Below, one piece after another: positions 1-7,479 of a stretch of DNA of 64,000 bases. The notes beneath the pieces are model-generated. The model saw only the letters and a program-made list of their open reading frames with translations, was not told the DNA's origin and ran no database searches. Source of the stretch: Fibrivirga algicola (GTDB lineage Bacteria; Bacteroidota; Bacteroidia; Cytophagales; Spirosomataceae); contig NZ_WAEL01000002.1 of assembly GCF_011742925.1 (NCBI RefSeq), forward strand, positions 124,001 to 188,000, written 5' to 3'. Positions within the stretch are counted from its first letter, which is position 1. The number at the start of each line of letters is the position of its first letter. The position numbers and the translations under genes were made by a program.

Positions 1-1389
1 TCCCAGATCGGCCTGCTGCACGTAACGTACCTGCCGGGCCACCACCAGCGCCCCGATGATCAGCGCCTGACAGATTACGAACTGCGTGATCACCAGTGCT
101 TGCCTGACCGTAACGCCCCGCCCTATCGATGAGCCGATTGCTTTACCCCGCAATACCGCCAACGGTGAAAAGCCCGACAGCACAACCGCCGGATACACAC
201 CCGCCGCCAACACCACGCCCACCAACAGCAAGCCGATAAACCCAACCGTTTGCCAGTCGGCCCGTATCGAGAGACTAAGCTGCGTCCAGTTGTTGAACAG
301 CGGAAGCGTAGTGCCAACAATCAACAACGCCAGTGCGGTGGCGGTCAGAACGATCAGCGCGGTTTCGAGCAGAAACTGACCCATCAGTTGCCCCCGCGAA
401 CTGCCCAGCGATTTACGGATGCCTACCTCCTTACTACGCCGAAGTGCCTGCGCGGTGGCCAGATTCACGAAGTTGATGCACGCCGCCACGATCAGCAGTA
501 AACCGACAGCTCCCAGTGACCACACCAGCGATTTGCGGATGGTATCGCCACCCCGCGCCACGTCGAAATGCACATCGCGCAGGGGCTGAATCGAGAAACG
601 GAATACCTTGCTCATATCGCCGTACTGCTTCTTCGACAAGGCCGGAAAACTGGCGGCAAGGCTGGTGACCGCGTTTGGATCGCGCAGCGTGGCGTAGACC
701 CGGTTGGTACTGTTGAGGTAATACCAACTGGTTTCGTCATAGGTGGGGTCGAGCGTTTTCAGGGTGGCCAGCGAGATGAACAGCCCCAGGTTCGTGTCGG
801 TCGTTGTGGGTGGTTCGGCCAGCAGACCGGTTACCGTTGCTTCTGTTTTGTTGTTCAGCGTCAGCGTTTGGCCAATCGGATTTTGATCGCCGAAATACCG
901 CTTCGCCCACGATTCGGTTAGCACCACCGTATTGGGTTCGCGGAGGGCCGTTTTCGGGTTTCCCTGCACCCAGGTATAGTCCAGGATGGCAAACCAGTCG
1001 GGTTCAACCAGTCCGGTGCCGGTATGTTCCTGGAAACGCAGGGGCGTGGTCTGCCCCCTCCGCCTGACGCTGACCGTCAGTTCGCGGTTCATCATCAGAA
1101 ACGCCGCCTGCTCTACCTGCGGATAGTCACGACGAAGCGTTTGGGCCATAGGCAGGGCCGATTCGGCGTTGTATTCAACGGTACCGTCGTCGAGGTACAG
1201 GTCGGTCATGACCCGAAATGTCCGGTTGAACTTAGCGTGGTGCCGGTCGGTACTCAGGTGGTGTTCGACGAACAGAAACAGCAAGAACCCACCCGCCAGT
1301 CCAACCGACAAACCAATGATAGTCAGCCCCGTGTGGGTACGTTGGGTACGTAACTGGCGCAGGGCCATTTTGAGGTTTTCACGAAGCAT
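1..1389 (-). CDS. FtsX/MacB-type ABC transporter permease, N-terminal part, cut by window start
   Basis: Membrane subunit of a MacB/FtsX-type ABC transporter; the substrate cannot be read from the sequence. The ATG at 1387-1389 opens 463 codons that run off the left edge without a stop, so the C-terminal part is missing. Visible in order are a cytoplasmic start (LRENLKMALRQL), a first membrane helix near residues 20-40, a periplasmic MacB_PCD-like region to about 280, and further helices around the FtsX signature SKEVGIRKSLGSSR. The last visible residues (RYVQQADLG) correspond to the start of the second periplasmic repeat in the full-length paralogues at 1926-4346 and 7480-9852. Efflux or lipid or peptide export is the usual role of this family in Bacteroidota. 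No ATPase gene lies next to it inside the window. Confidence 0.9.
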   Translation of the reverse strand, partial: MLRENLKMALRQLRTQRTHTGLTIIGLSVGLAGGFLLFLFVEHHLSTDRHHAKFNRTFRVMTDLYLDDGTVEYNAESALPMAQTLRRDYPQVEQAAFLMMNRELTVSVRRRGQTTPLRFQEHTGTGLVEPDWFAILDYTWVQGNPKTALREPNTVVLTESWAKRYFGDQNPIGQTLTLNNKTEATVTGLLAEPPTTTDTNLGLFISLATLKTLDPTYDETSWYYLNSTNRVYATLRDPNAVTSLAASFPALSKKQYGDMSKVFRFSIQPLRDVHFDVARGGDTIRKSLVWSLGAVGLLLIVAACINFVNLATAQALRRSKEVGIRKSLGSSRGQLMGQFLLETALIVLTATALALLIVGTTLPLFNNWTQLSLSIRADWQTVGFIGLLLVGVVLAAGVYPAVVLSGFSPLAVLRGKAIGSSIGRGVTVRQALVITQFVICQALIIGALVVARQVRYVQQADLG

Positions 1390-1439
1390 TTTGACTTTGT
1401 TTCGGTTATATTTGAAAAAAACTCGTTCGCAACTGCGGC

Positions 1440-1922
1440 ATGACGGATATGGAAGCAATCATTGATGTATCGGATTACGAACTCGAAAGAGGAAAACCCA
1501 TGCCTAATGCGATTCATGGTTCTATTCAAGCCAATCTGGTGTTTGAACTGAAGCTACGTTACCGTGACACCTGTCGGATTATATCGGAAGTCTCCTTGGC
1601 TACACAGCCTGATGGTACTACACCCGATGTTGTTATCTATCCCGCTTTCAAGTTGAATTACGAGAGCGAACCTGCTTGTCGTACCGATGCCCCATTAACC
1701 TGTATTGAGATTCAATCACCTTCGCAGTCCAATGAAGAGATGGTTGCTAAAACGCATGTTTACTTTCAATTTGGCGTACATTCCTGTTGGGTAGTTTTGC
1801 CCAGTCTGCGTGCCGTAATGGTATTCGACAGACCGGGGCATTACACCTTCTTCTATGAAGACGATACCCTGCGCGACGCTAACACCGGCTTTGAACTTCC
1901 ACTAGCAGCTATCTTTGCCTGA
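1440..1922 (+). CDS. Uma2 family (DUF820) putative restriction-endonuclease-fold protein
   Basis: A 160-residue protein of the Uma2/DUF820 family, which has a PD-(D/E)XK nuclease-like fold and no firmly known role. It shows the family order: an early YELERGKPMP segment, a TPDVVIYP strand supplying the acidic residue, a CIEIQSPSQS strand where the family usually reads E-V-x-S-P-S, then MVAKTHVYFQFGV and a WVV...VMVFDR strand pair. The Lys of the (D/E)XK motif appears to be replaced by Gln (EIQ), so catalysis is uncertain. The first ATG is at 1440; an in-frame ATG at 1449 is equally possible. It reads divergently from the truncated permease on its left and ends 3 bases before the stop of the permease on its right, so it is transcribed alone. 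Confidence 0.82.
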   Translation: MTDMEAIIDVSDYELERGKPMPNAIHGSIQANLVFELKLRYRDTCRIISEVSLATQPDGTTPDVVIYPAFKLNYESEPACRTDAPLTCIEIQSPSQSNEEMVAKTHVYFQFGVHSCWVVLPSLRAVMVFDRPGHYTFFYEDDTLRDANTGFELPLAAIFA

Positions 1923-1925
1923 TTA

Positions 1926-4346
1926 TCATTCGCTTCGCAGGCTCGTCACGGGGTTGACCAGCGCGGCTTTCACTACCTGAAGGCTGATCACAACGGCCGT
2001 AATGAGGGCCAGCCCCGCCCCTACCAGCACGAACGGCGACAACGTAACCGGCAGGTGGTAGGCGTAGTCGGCCAGCCAGGTCGAGAGCGCCCAGTAGGCC
2101 AGAGGCCAGGCAATGGCGTTGGCCAGCACCATTGTCCAGGCGTAATCGCGCAAAAACAAGCCAACAATGCCGGGAACCGACGCGCCTAGCACTTTGCGGA
2201 TGCCTACCTCTTTGGTGCGCCGGGCCACACTCAGCGACACCAGACCCACTACGCCCAACAGCACAATCAGCAAGGCCAGACCCGTGGCGACATACGATGC
2301 TTTTTCCAGCTGCACTTCTGTCTGGTAAAGCGTCTGCAGGGTTTCGTCCATGAACGCGTAGTTGAACGGCGCATCAGGAAACAGTGCCTGCCAGGTACGT
2401 TCCAGCCGGGCAATGGTTTGGTGACTGTTGCCAGCCGCTAACCGAAACGAGAAAAACCGGTAGATCCGGGCATCCTGCACTTGTCCAATCGCCAGCGGCT
2501 GAATGGCCTTATGCATGCTGCCGACGTGGAAATTCTGCACCACGCCCCGAATCTGGTACGTACGCGCCCCACCCTGAAAACGCACCAGTTGCCCCACCGC
2601 TGCCTCGGGCGAGGCAAACCCCAGCGAGGCAACGGCCGCTTCGTTCAAGACCAGGCTGGTGGAATCGTAGGCGCTTTGACCGACGTGAAAATACTGGCCA
2701 CTACGGAGCTTCAGCTGGTAAGTCTGGGCATACTGTTCGTCGGTGGTCATGACCGAAACGCCCACTGCCTGCGTTGAATCCCGGCCTTGCGGATAGAGCT
2801 TTCCGGTGTTCCCCACGTTGCCGTTAGGAATCTCGAACGATAAACTCGCCGCCTCGACACCGGGCAATCGGACAAACTGATCACGAACGGCCGCCATTCG
2901 GCTCACGCCCTCGCTCGACCAGGTACGTGGCAACGACGACACCGTGAGTACAGCTTCTTTCTGATAGCCCAGATCGGCATTGAAAAACCAGTTGATCTGG
3001 CGTGACATGATAACGGCCCCAACAAAGACAAAGACAGCAATGGCAAACTGCACCGTAACCAAACCCCGCCGAAACCACAAGCCCTCGCGTACGGATCTGG
3101 CTTTCCCCTTCAGCGAATCTACCGACGAGTAAGCGGACAAATACAGGGCCGGGTACGTACCGGCCAGGGTGCCAACCACTACCACGAACACAAGCAGCCA
3201 CCAGCCGTGGGTCAGCAGCAGACCCGGCAGCGAAGGCAGTGGCTTACCCACCACCCCCGCAAATGACGATTGCAGCAGTACAAACAGCCCCAGCGACAGC
3301 CCCGTTGCCAGAGCAGTCAACGTCAGCGCTTCGATCAGGAATTGAATCGTCAACTGTTGGCGGAGGCCACCCAGCACTTTCCGAACGCCGATCTCGCGCA
3401 GCCGCGTGGCCGACGTACCCAGCGACAGGTTCACGAAGTTGACCACCGCCATCAGCAGAATAAACAGTCCCACGGCGGCCAGCGTAGTTATTAATTTACG
3501 AATGAGGCCGTTGTTGCTTTGCCAGTAATAATCGGGCAACGGTGTGACGTAGGCGGTCAGGCTTTTCTGCACATCGGGTGGCGTATGTTTCGCTAATAGC
3601 TGGGCCATTGGCTTTTCCAGCGCCTCTGGCGTTACACCCGGTTTTAGTTCTACGTAGGTAACGATGTACGGATTTTGCCAGGAAAACACATCCGTTCCGA
3701 AGAAACTGACGCCGCCCATCGACATAAACACCTCGTTGTTATCGGTCAGTAAATGCGACACCGAGTTATTGGGGAGGGCCAGTAAAACGCCCGTCACCAG
3801 GAATTGCTGCTTACCACCAATGGGCGTTTCAATGGTCAGTGACTCGTTGAGGACGTCTGTCTTCCCGAAGAGCTTCACAGCTTTATCGGCCGTGATTACC
3901 ACCGAATTGGGGCCAGTCAGGGCGGTACGGGGATCGCCGTGAAGCATCGGGAAACCGTACATGGTCAGCAACATTGAATCACCGATCTGAATCGACTCCC
4001 GGAAGTGGTTTGTGCCTTTCGACAGTGTAGCGCTGACGCCGTAGAAGCGGTAGTAATTGGCTACCAGCGTGGGGTATTCGGCTTTCAGCGCGGGGCCAAT
4101 CGGAGCTAGCGAGGTGAACTCGAGCCCCCGGTTCGCTTCGGTCCAGCGGCTCTGCACAATGCATTGCTGTGCGGCGTTACGAAGCGTTCGATTCACCTGA
4201 TACTCTCCCCAGCTATACGCACCGATCAGCAGGGCGAAGGTGATACCAACAGCAAGCCCAGCGATGTTCAGAAGTGAGTAGAAGCGACGGCGCAGCAAGT
4301 TTCGCCAGGCAATTTTAAGGTAATTCTGAAGCATTGGTACGTCCAT
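1926..4346 (-). CDS. FtsX/MacB-type ABC transporter permease
   Basis: Full-length 806-residue permease with two FtsX/MacB_PCD halves. Each half has a periplasmic domain followed by transmembrane helices, with the signatures REIGVRKVLGGLRQQL (about residue 320) and TKEVGIRKVLGAS (about residue 690). The first helix lies near residues 23-43. The protein ends VNPVTSLRSE, nearly the same tail as the paralogue ending at 7480 (MNPVESLRSE). The ATG at 4346 is the first; the ATG four codons later (MLQNYLKIAWRNLL) matches the usual start of these proteins and may be the true one. There is no ATP-binding subunit beside it, so it may share one encoded elsewhere or the one at 9974-10651. Substrate unknown; inner-membrane location is expected. 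Confidence 0.9.
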   Translation of the reverse strand: MDVPMLQNYLKIAWRNLLRRRFYSLLNIAGLAVGITFALLIGAYSWGEYQVNRTLRNAAQQCIVQSRWTEANRGLEFTSLAPIGPALKAEYPTLVANYYRFYGVSATLSKGTNHFRESIQIGDSMLLTMYGFPMLHGDPRTALTGPNSVVITADKAVKLFGKTDVLNESLTIETPIGGKQQFLVTGVLLALPNNSVSHLLTDNNEVFMSMGGVSFFGTDVFSWQNPYIVTYVELKPGVTPEALEKPMAQLLAKHTPPDVQKSLTAYVTPLPDYYWQSNNGLIRKLITTLAAVGLFILLMAVVNFVNLSLGTSATRLREIGVRKVLGGLRQQLTIQFLIEALTLTALATGLSLGLFVLLQSSFAGVVGKPLPSLPGLLLTHGWWLLVFVVVVGTLAGTYPALYLSAYSSVDSLKGKARSVREGLWFRRGLVTVQFAIAVFVFVGAVIMSRQINWFFNADLGYQKEAVLTVSSLPRTWSSEGVSRMAAVRDQFVRLPGVEAASLSFEIPNGNVGNTGKLYPQGRDSTQAVGVSVMTTDEQYAQTYQLKLRSGQYFHVGQSAYDSTSLVLNEAAVASLGFASPEAAVGQLVRFQGGARTYQIRGVVQNFHVGSMHKAIQPLAIGQVQDARIYRFFSFRLAAGNSHQTIARLERTWQALFPDAPFNYAFMDETLQTLYQTEVQLEKASYVATGLALLIVLLGVVGLVSLSVARRTKEVGIRKVLGASVPGIVGLFLRDYAWTMVLANAIAWPLAYWALSTWLADYAYHLPVTLSPFVLVGAGLALITAVVISLQVVKAALVNPVTSLRSE

Positions 4347-4461
4347 GAGTTAAGCCACCAAGGTACGTATCGATCTAGCAGACAGCCCGTTAATAATTGT
4401 TAAGCCTTGCTAATGGCCGGGTTACCAATCTATTTGGCGGCGCTTCATGACGACGAACGCA

Positions 4462-4857
4462 CTACGCTGTTTTGTGCTGGCCAATGATTCGTTCGCGGTG
4501 TTGAAGGCCCCAATCGCGTAGGGCCTGAATAACGCTGTTCAGCGATTGGCTGTACTCGGTCAGTTCGTATTCGATGGCGACGGGCGTAGTTGGGTAGACA
4601 TTCCGGATAACGAACTCGTTCATTTCCAGCTCCTTCAACTCTTTGCTCAGCACTTTGGCAGTAATACCCGTTACCAGGCGCTGTAACTCCCTGAACCGTT
4701 TCGGCTGACCCGTCAGGGCCAGAATGATTGGCAGCTTCCATTTTCCCGACAGCACATAAAGCGCATCCTGAATACCCTGCTGGCTTTGGGCACACTCGGC
4801 AGAGGAATGCGCCACGTGCAGGCTTATTAGCTGGGGTGGTTGGCTCACTGTATTCAT
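4462..4857 (-). CDS. HxlR family winged-helix transcriptional regulator
   Basis: A 131-residue DNA-binding regulator of the HxlR family, whose members are dimers that often sense redox or electrophile stress. The core is recognisable: ALYVLSGKWKLPIILAL, then RFRELQRLVTGITAKVLSKELKELE (helix-turn-helix), then the wing YPTTPVAIEYELTEYSQSLNSVI. One Cys (C21, in AECAQ) sits just before the domain, a position used for sensing in several HxlR proteins; that it does so here is inference. It is divergent from the DoxX-family gene at 5012, and the 154 bp between them hold two matched dyads (4896-4929), the obvious operator. ATG start at 4855-4857. Confidence 0.92.
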   Translation of the reverse strand: MNTVSQPPQLISLHVAHSSAECAQSQQGIQDALYVLSGKWKLPIILALTGQPKRFRELQRLVTGITAKVLSKELKELEMNEFVIRNVYPTTPVAIEYELTEYSQSLNSVIQALRDWGLQHRERIIGQHKTA

Positions 4858-4895
4858 GGATTAAAGGTACTTTCTGTTGCGCAACGGGCCACGCG

Positions 4896-4929
4896 GTATC
4901 CCGAAAGATACTGGTATCCTCCAGGATAC
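4896..4929. promoter_or_regulatory. Two matched dyads, probable HxlR operator
   Basis: Two inverted repeats with the same plan, GTATC-N6-GATAC, occupy 4896-4911 and 4914-4929, with starts 18 bp apart. The second has longer arms (GTATCCT/AGGATAC around CC). They lie between the HxlR start (4857) and the -7-like element of doxX (4957-4964). Such spacing suits two dimers bound side by side. Binding by the neighbouring HxlR protein is inference from position and symmetry. A further perfect palindrome, GTTGCGCAAC, lies at 4876-4885, nearer the hxlR start. Confidence 0.6.
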
Positions 4930-4956
4930 TACTAACAAAAGGATAGCACGCTTAAG

Positions 4957-4964
4957 TACGTTTG
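4957..4964 (+). promoter_or_regulatory. TAnnTTTG -7 element for the DoxX gene
   Basis: TACGTTTG matches the Bacteroidota -7 consensus TAnnTTTG exactly and lies 47 bp before the chosen ATG at 5012. No convincing TTTG/TTG box stands about 20 bp upstream. The dyad pair at 4896-4929 ends 27 bp before it, so a bound regulator would cover the -33 region. Confidence 0.5.
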
Positions 4965-5011
4965 TGCCAGTCTATCACGGCAGCGTTGAGTTGCCTAAAC
5001 TTTACCGAATC

Positions 5012-5380
5012 ATGAGTCCGAACGTATATCGCATTATCACCCTCATTTTCACCGTGCTGGCCGCTGCCATGCCGATCATGAGTGGTGTCATGAAATTAAC
5101 CAAGTCGCCCGAAGTGGTGGAGACGCTTGGCAAAGTGGGGGTAGCCGACCATGTTACGATGCTGGGGATAATGGAAATCGTCTTCGCGGCGCTGTTCGTT
5201 TACCCAAAAACCATGAAGCTGGGCTTCATTTTACTATCCTGCTATTTTGCCGGCGCCATCGCGACCGAGTTGTCGCACGGGTCATCGCTGAACGCTGTTT
5301 TGCCAATCGTTCTGGTTTGGATCGCCACGTTCCTCCGCGACAAAACGGCGTTTTTGTCCGAGAAGACGCAGGTGGCGTAG
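5012..5380 (+). CDS. DoxX-like family membrane protein
   Basis: A 122-residue integral membrane protein of the DoxX-like group with four hydrophobic helices (roughly residues 7-24, 44-62, 70-88 and 95-112). The motif MSGVMKLTKSPEVVETL after the first helix is typical of these small proteins. Function is not established; relatives are often paired with an HxlR or similar redox regulator, as here. The open frame extends upstream to 4877, but that stretch holds the promoter element and operator dyads, so I chose the ATG at 5012, whose translation (MSPNVYRIITLIF) begins like the family. It is convergent with the M56 gene, with a hairpin between the two stops. Confidence 0.85.
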   Translation: MSPNVYRIITLIFTVLAAAMPIMSGVMKLTKSPEVVETLGKVGVADHVTMLGIMEIVFAALFVYPKTMKLGFILLSCYFAGAIATELSHGSSLNAVLPIVLVWIATFLRDKTAFLSEKTQVA

Positions 5381-5398
5381 GTAGTTCGTCTGGAGTGC

Positions 5399-5450
5399 TG
5401 TGTCGCTTCGCGTGCGGGCCGACGTTTCAGCCTGTACGTGAAGCGATACA
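5399..5450. terminator. Hairpin between convergent doxX-like and M56 genes
   Basis: Arms at 5399-5413 and 5436-5450 (core TCGCTTC / GAAGCGA) form a 15-bp stem that includes two G-U pairs on the plus-strand RNA; on the minus strand those become A-C mismatches. It fills the gap between the stop at 5380 and the stop at 5455, so it probably ends the plus-strand transcript. No U-tract follows. Confidence 0.55.
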
Positions 5451-5454
5451 ACGC

Positions 5455-6903
5455 TTACTTGGCCGCCCTGGCTTGCTGCTTTTCCATTTGTTCTGCAGTT
5501 AGCAAAAGCAATCTTGGACTGGCCTGCAGTTCTTTTGCATATGCGTTCGCCGCGCTGTCGGTCAGCAGGTCTACTTTGTAATGAAACGCAGTTGGTCGCC
5601 GGTTGCTTTTGTAAGCGCGTATGATGTTGTACGTCACAATATCTGTGGCTTGTAGGGTTGTCCGCTCAAAGTGACGTACCCGCTTCCCATCGACCCAGAT
5701 GCTGTACCGTTTGGCATTCTTTAGGGCGTTAAATTCTTCTTCGGTGAATGTGCCGGGTAAACGCCCTTCCAGATGAATCACCCGCGTTTTCTGTTCAGGC
5801 GTTAAGTCTTTGAACAGTACCTTTTGCCCAATTCCCAGTTCACGGCTCGTAGCGTTTACCAGTACGTTGCCAAAGCGGCTTTCCAGCTCCACCACAGATA
5901 GTAGAGGAACTGGTTTGCGATACGCGATTTCCGATTTCAGCGGAAATATCGGCGGCTGTGCCGGTGCCGCCCCTGTCAATACGATAGTAAGGGCAACAAA
6001 AAATACGACTGTGCTGCCTCCGGCTAGCCAAGCGCGGGCGGGCGAGGTTTGTTTGGTCATCATGAGCAGGCGTTGTTTGGTAGTATCGAAAGTCAGGGTA
6101 CTGGTTAGCGACAGTTTCGGGGAGGCAGAGGCGACCTTGCTCAGCAGCAGGTGCTGGTAGCCCGGTACGTTCAGGTACGTCTGGTTCACAGCCTCGTCGG
6201 CCAGAAACTCGTGGTTGCGCTGCATGGCCCGTTTCAGCCAGAACACCAGCGGGTTGAACCAGCAGAAGCACAACACGATTTCAACCAGCAGCACATCCAG
6301 CGAATGCCGTTGCTGAATGTGGGCTAGTTCGTGGTCCAACAACTCGGCCTCGATCTCGCCCCGCTCATAAGCATCGGATGAGACAAAGAGGTAGTGCAGA
6401 AACGTATACGGCAGTGCATTGCCAGGGAGCTTCACCAGCGTAGCCCCGTAGTACGGCTCGGCCGGGCTGGTCCAGACCTGGCGAAGCAGCACATACAGAT
6501 TCCGGATGAACCGCGCCAGCATCAGCGTTGTGACGGCACCGTAGGGCCACAGCCAGTACGGTACCGATGATGTCGGCTCAGGTACGTTAATCGTGGGTAC
6601 GTTTCTACCTGGACTTGTCGACAGCCCCTTAACGTTACTTCCGTCATCGGCTTCATTAGCTATTAATACTTGCTTTTCAACGAGTTGTACGGGTTTCAAC
6701 AAGGACAGCCAGCCAGTTGGTACCTGTAGGGATACAAATGGCCCTGCCAGCGAGAGCAGCAACGTACCCAGCAAGTATGCCCGCTTTAGCCGGTGCATCG
6801 GCTGATTCTCCAGCCAGAGTCGATAGACGCCAAGCAGTACCAGCAGGCATAGGGTTGACTTGATCAGCCAGTCGAGGATCGATTCGAGCGGGAACGTAGT
6901 CAT
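5455..6903 (-). CDS. M56 family (BlaR1/MecR1-type) membrane metallopeptidase sensor
   Basis: A 482-residue sensor-protease. N-terminal helices (about residues 12-28, 42-58 and 115-135) precede the zinc-protease motif HELAH at residues 191-195, and NPLVFWLKRAMQRNHEFLADEAVNQ-type sequence follows with the third metal ligand region (split here as NHEFLADEA). A further helix near residue 290 leads to an extracytoplasmic C-terminal domain of about 170 residues that is not a penicillin-binding domain. In the BlaR1 family, signal binding outside activates the protease, which removes the cognate BlaI repressor. It overlaps the BlaI gene by 4 bases (ATGA), so the pair is co-translated. The ligand is unknown; there is no beta-lactamase gene nearby. 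Confidence 0.92.
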   Translation of the reverse strand: MTTFPLESILDWLIKSTLCLLVLLGVYRLWLENQPMHRLKRAYLLGTLLLSLAGPFVSLQVPTGWLSLLKPVQLVEKQVLIANEADDGSNVKGLSTSPGRNVPTINVPEPTSSVPYWLWPYGAVTTLMLARFIRNLYVLLRQVWTSPAEPYYGATLVKLPGNALPYTFLHYLFVSSDAYERGEIEAELLDHELAHIQQRHSLDVLLVEIVLCFCWFNPLVFWLKRAMQRNHEFLADEAVNQTYLNVPGYQHLLLSKVASASPKLSLTSTLTFDTTKQRLLMMTKQTSPARAWLAGGSTVVFFVALTIVLTGAAPAQPPIFPLKSEIAYRKPVPLLSVVELESRFGNVLVNATSRELGIGQKVLFKDLTPEQKTRVIHLEGRLPGTFTEEEFNALKNAKRYSIWVDGKRVRHFERTTLQATDIVTYNIIRAYKSNRRPTAFHYKVDLLTDSAANAYAKELQASPRLLLLTAEQMEKQQARAAK

Positions 6904-7271
6904 GGCTTTTTCCGGTCTATCTGATCATCGATAATCTTTCGCAGTTCGGCCAGTTCGTCGGCCGACAGGTTAGTTTCGGTCGTGAAGAAAGACGCGAACT
7001 GGGCCGCCGAGTTGTTAAAAAACTGCCTGATTAACCCGTTAACATGCTTGGCGAAATACACCTGGCTGCTCACCAGCGGGTAATACTCGCGCGAATTCCC
7101 CCGCTCCCGATAGCCGACGAACCCTTTATCGGTCATGCGTTTGAGCAACGTAGCCACGGTTGTCGACGCGGGCTTAGGATCATCATAGGCATCGATGAGA
7201 TCCTTCATGTAGGCCTGTTCACGGCTCCACAGGTGTTGCATCAGGGTTTCCTCGGCAGGCGATAACTTCAT
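6900..7271 (-). CDS. BlaI/MecI/CopY family transcriptional repressor
   Basis: A 123-residue winged-helix repressor: SPAEETLMQHLWSREQAYM, then TTVATLLKRMTDKGFVGY (recognition helix), the wing RERGNSREYYPLV, and a C-terminal dimerisation helix (SADELAELRKIIDDQI). BlaI proteins bind TACA-N2-TGTA dyads and are cleaved when the partner M56 protease is activated; the partner starts within its last codons. A textbook dyad lies 22 bp before its ATG and covers the -7 box (7293-7304), so autoregulation is very likely. The operon probably contains only these two genes. Confidence 0.95.
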   Translation of the reverse strand: MKLSPAEETLMQHLWSREQAYMKDLIDAYDDPKPASTTVATLLKRMTDKGFVGYRERGNSREYYPLVSSQVYFAKHVNGLIRQFFNNSAAQFASFFTTETNLSADELAELRKIIDDQIDRKKP

Positions 7272-7292
7272 TCTATATCTGTAGTTTTTACT

Positions 7293-7326
7293 CTACAAAT
7301 GTAGAAGTAAAAATCAACCGTGCAAC
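7293..7326 (-). promoter_or_regulatory. BlaI operator overlapping the blaI promoter
   Basis: CTACA-AA-TGTAG at 7293-7304 fits the BlaI/MecI operator core TACAnnTGTA. Read on the minus strand the same bases contain TACATTTG (7296-7303), an exact TAnnTTTG -7 element, with TTGC (7322-7325) 18 bp upstream as a possible -33 box. A repressor dimer here would block the -7 element directly. A second pair of half sites (TGTAG near 7280 and CTACA) extends toward the ATG. Confidence 0.75.
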
Positions 7327-7384
7327 CTATAGTCTACTTTTTTGCTGGGTAATCAGTGGGACACAAGAATTACCTGGACAGTCT

Positions 7385-7460
7385 ATAACTGGTAATCAGC
7401 GCATTACTCCACCTTGCCGAATGGCCCACAGGGTGAAGTAATGCGCTGATTACCAGCTAT
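7385..7460. terminator. Long hairpin downstream of the efflux operon
   Basis: A 25-bp stem with one mismatch pairs 7389-7413 with 7432-7456 (outer core CTGGTAATCAGCGC / GCGCTGATTACCAG), with three more pairs outside. It lies between the permease stop (7480) and the blaI promoter, so it should end the minus-strand efflux transcript before it enters blaI. The loop holds GCCGAATGGC, itself a small dyad. No U-tract is present. Confidence 0.55.
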
Positions 7461-7479
7461 GGCCTATTGACTAGTTGAC

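Noticed and set aside
4877-5011. N-terminal extension of the DoxX-like protein
   Set aside because: The open frame allows it, but this DNA holds the operator dyads and the -7 box, and the ATG at 5012 gives a standard DoxX start.
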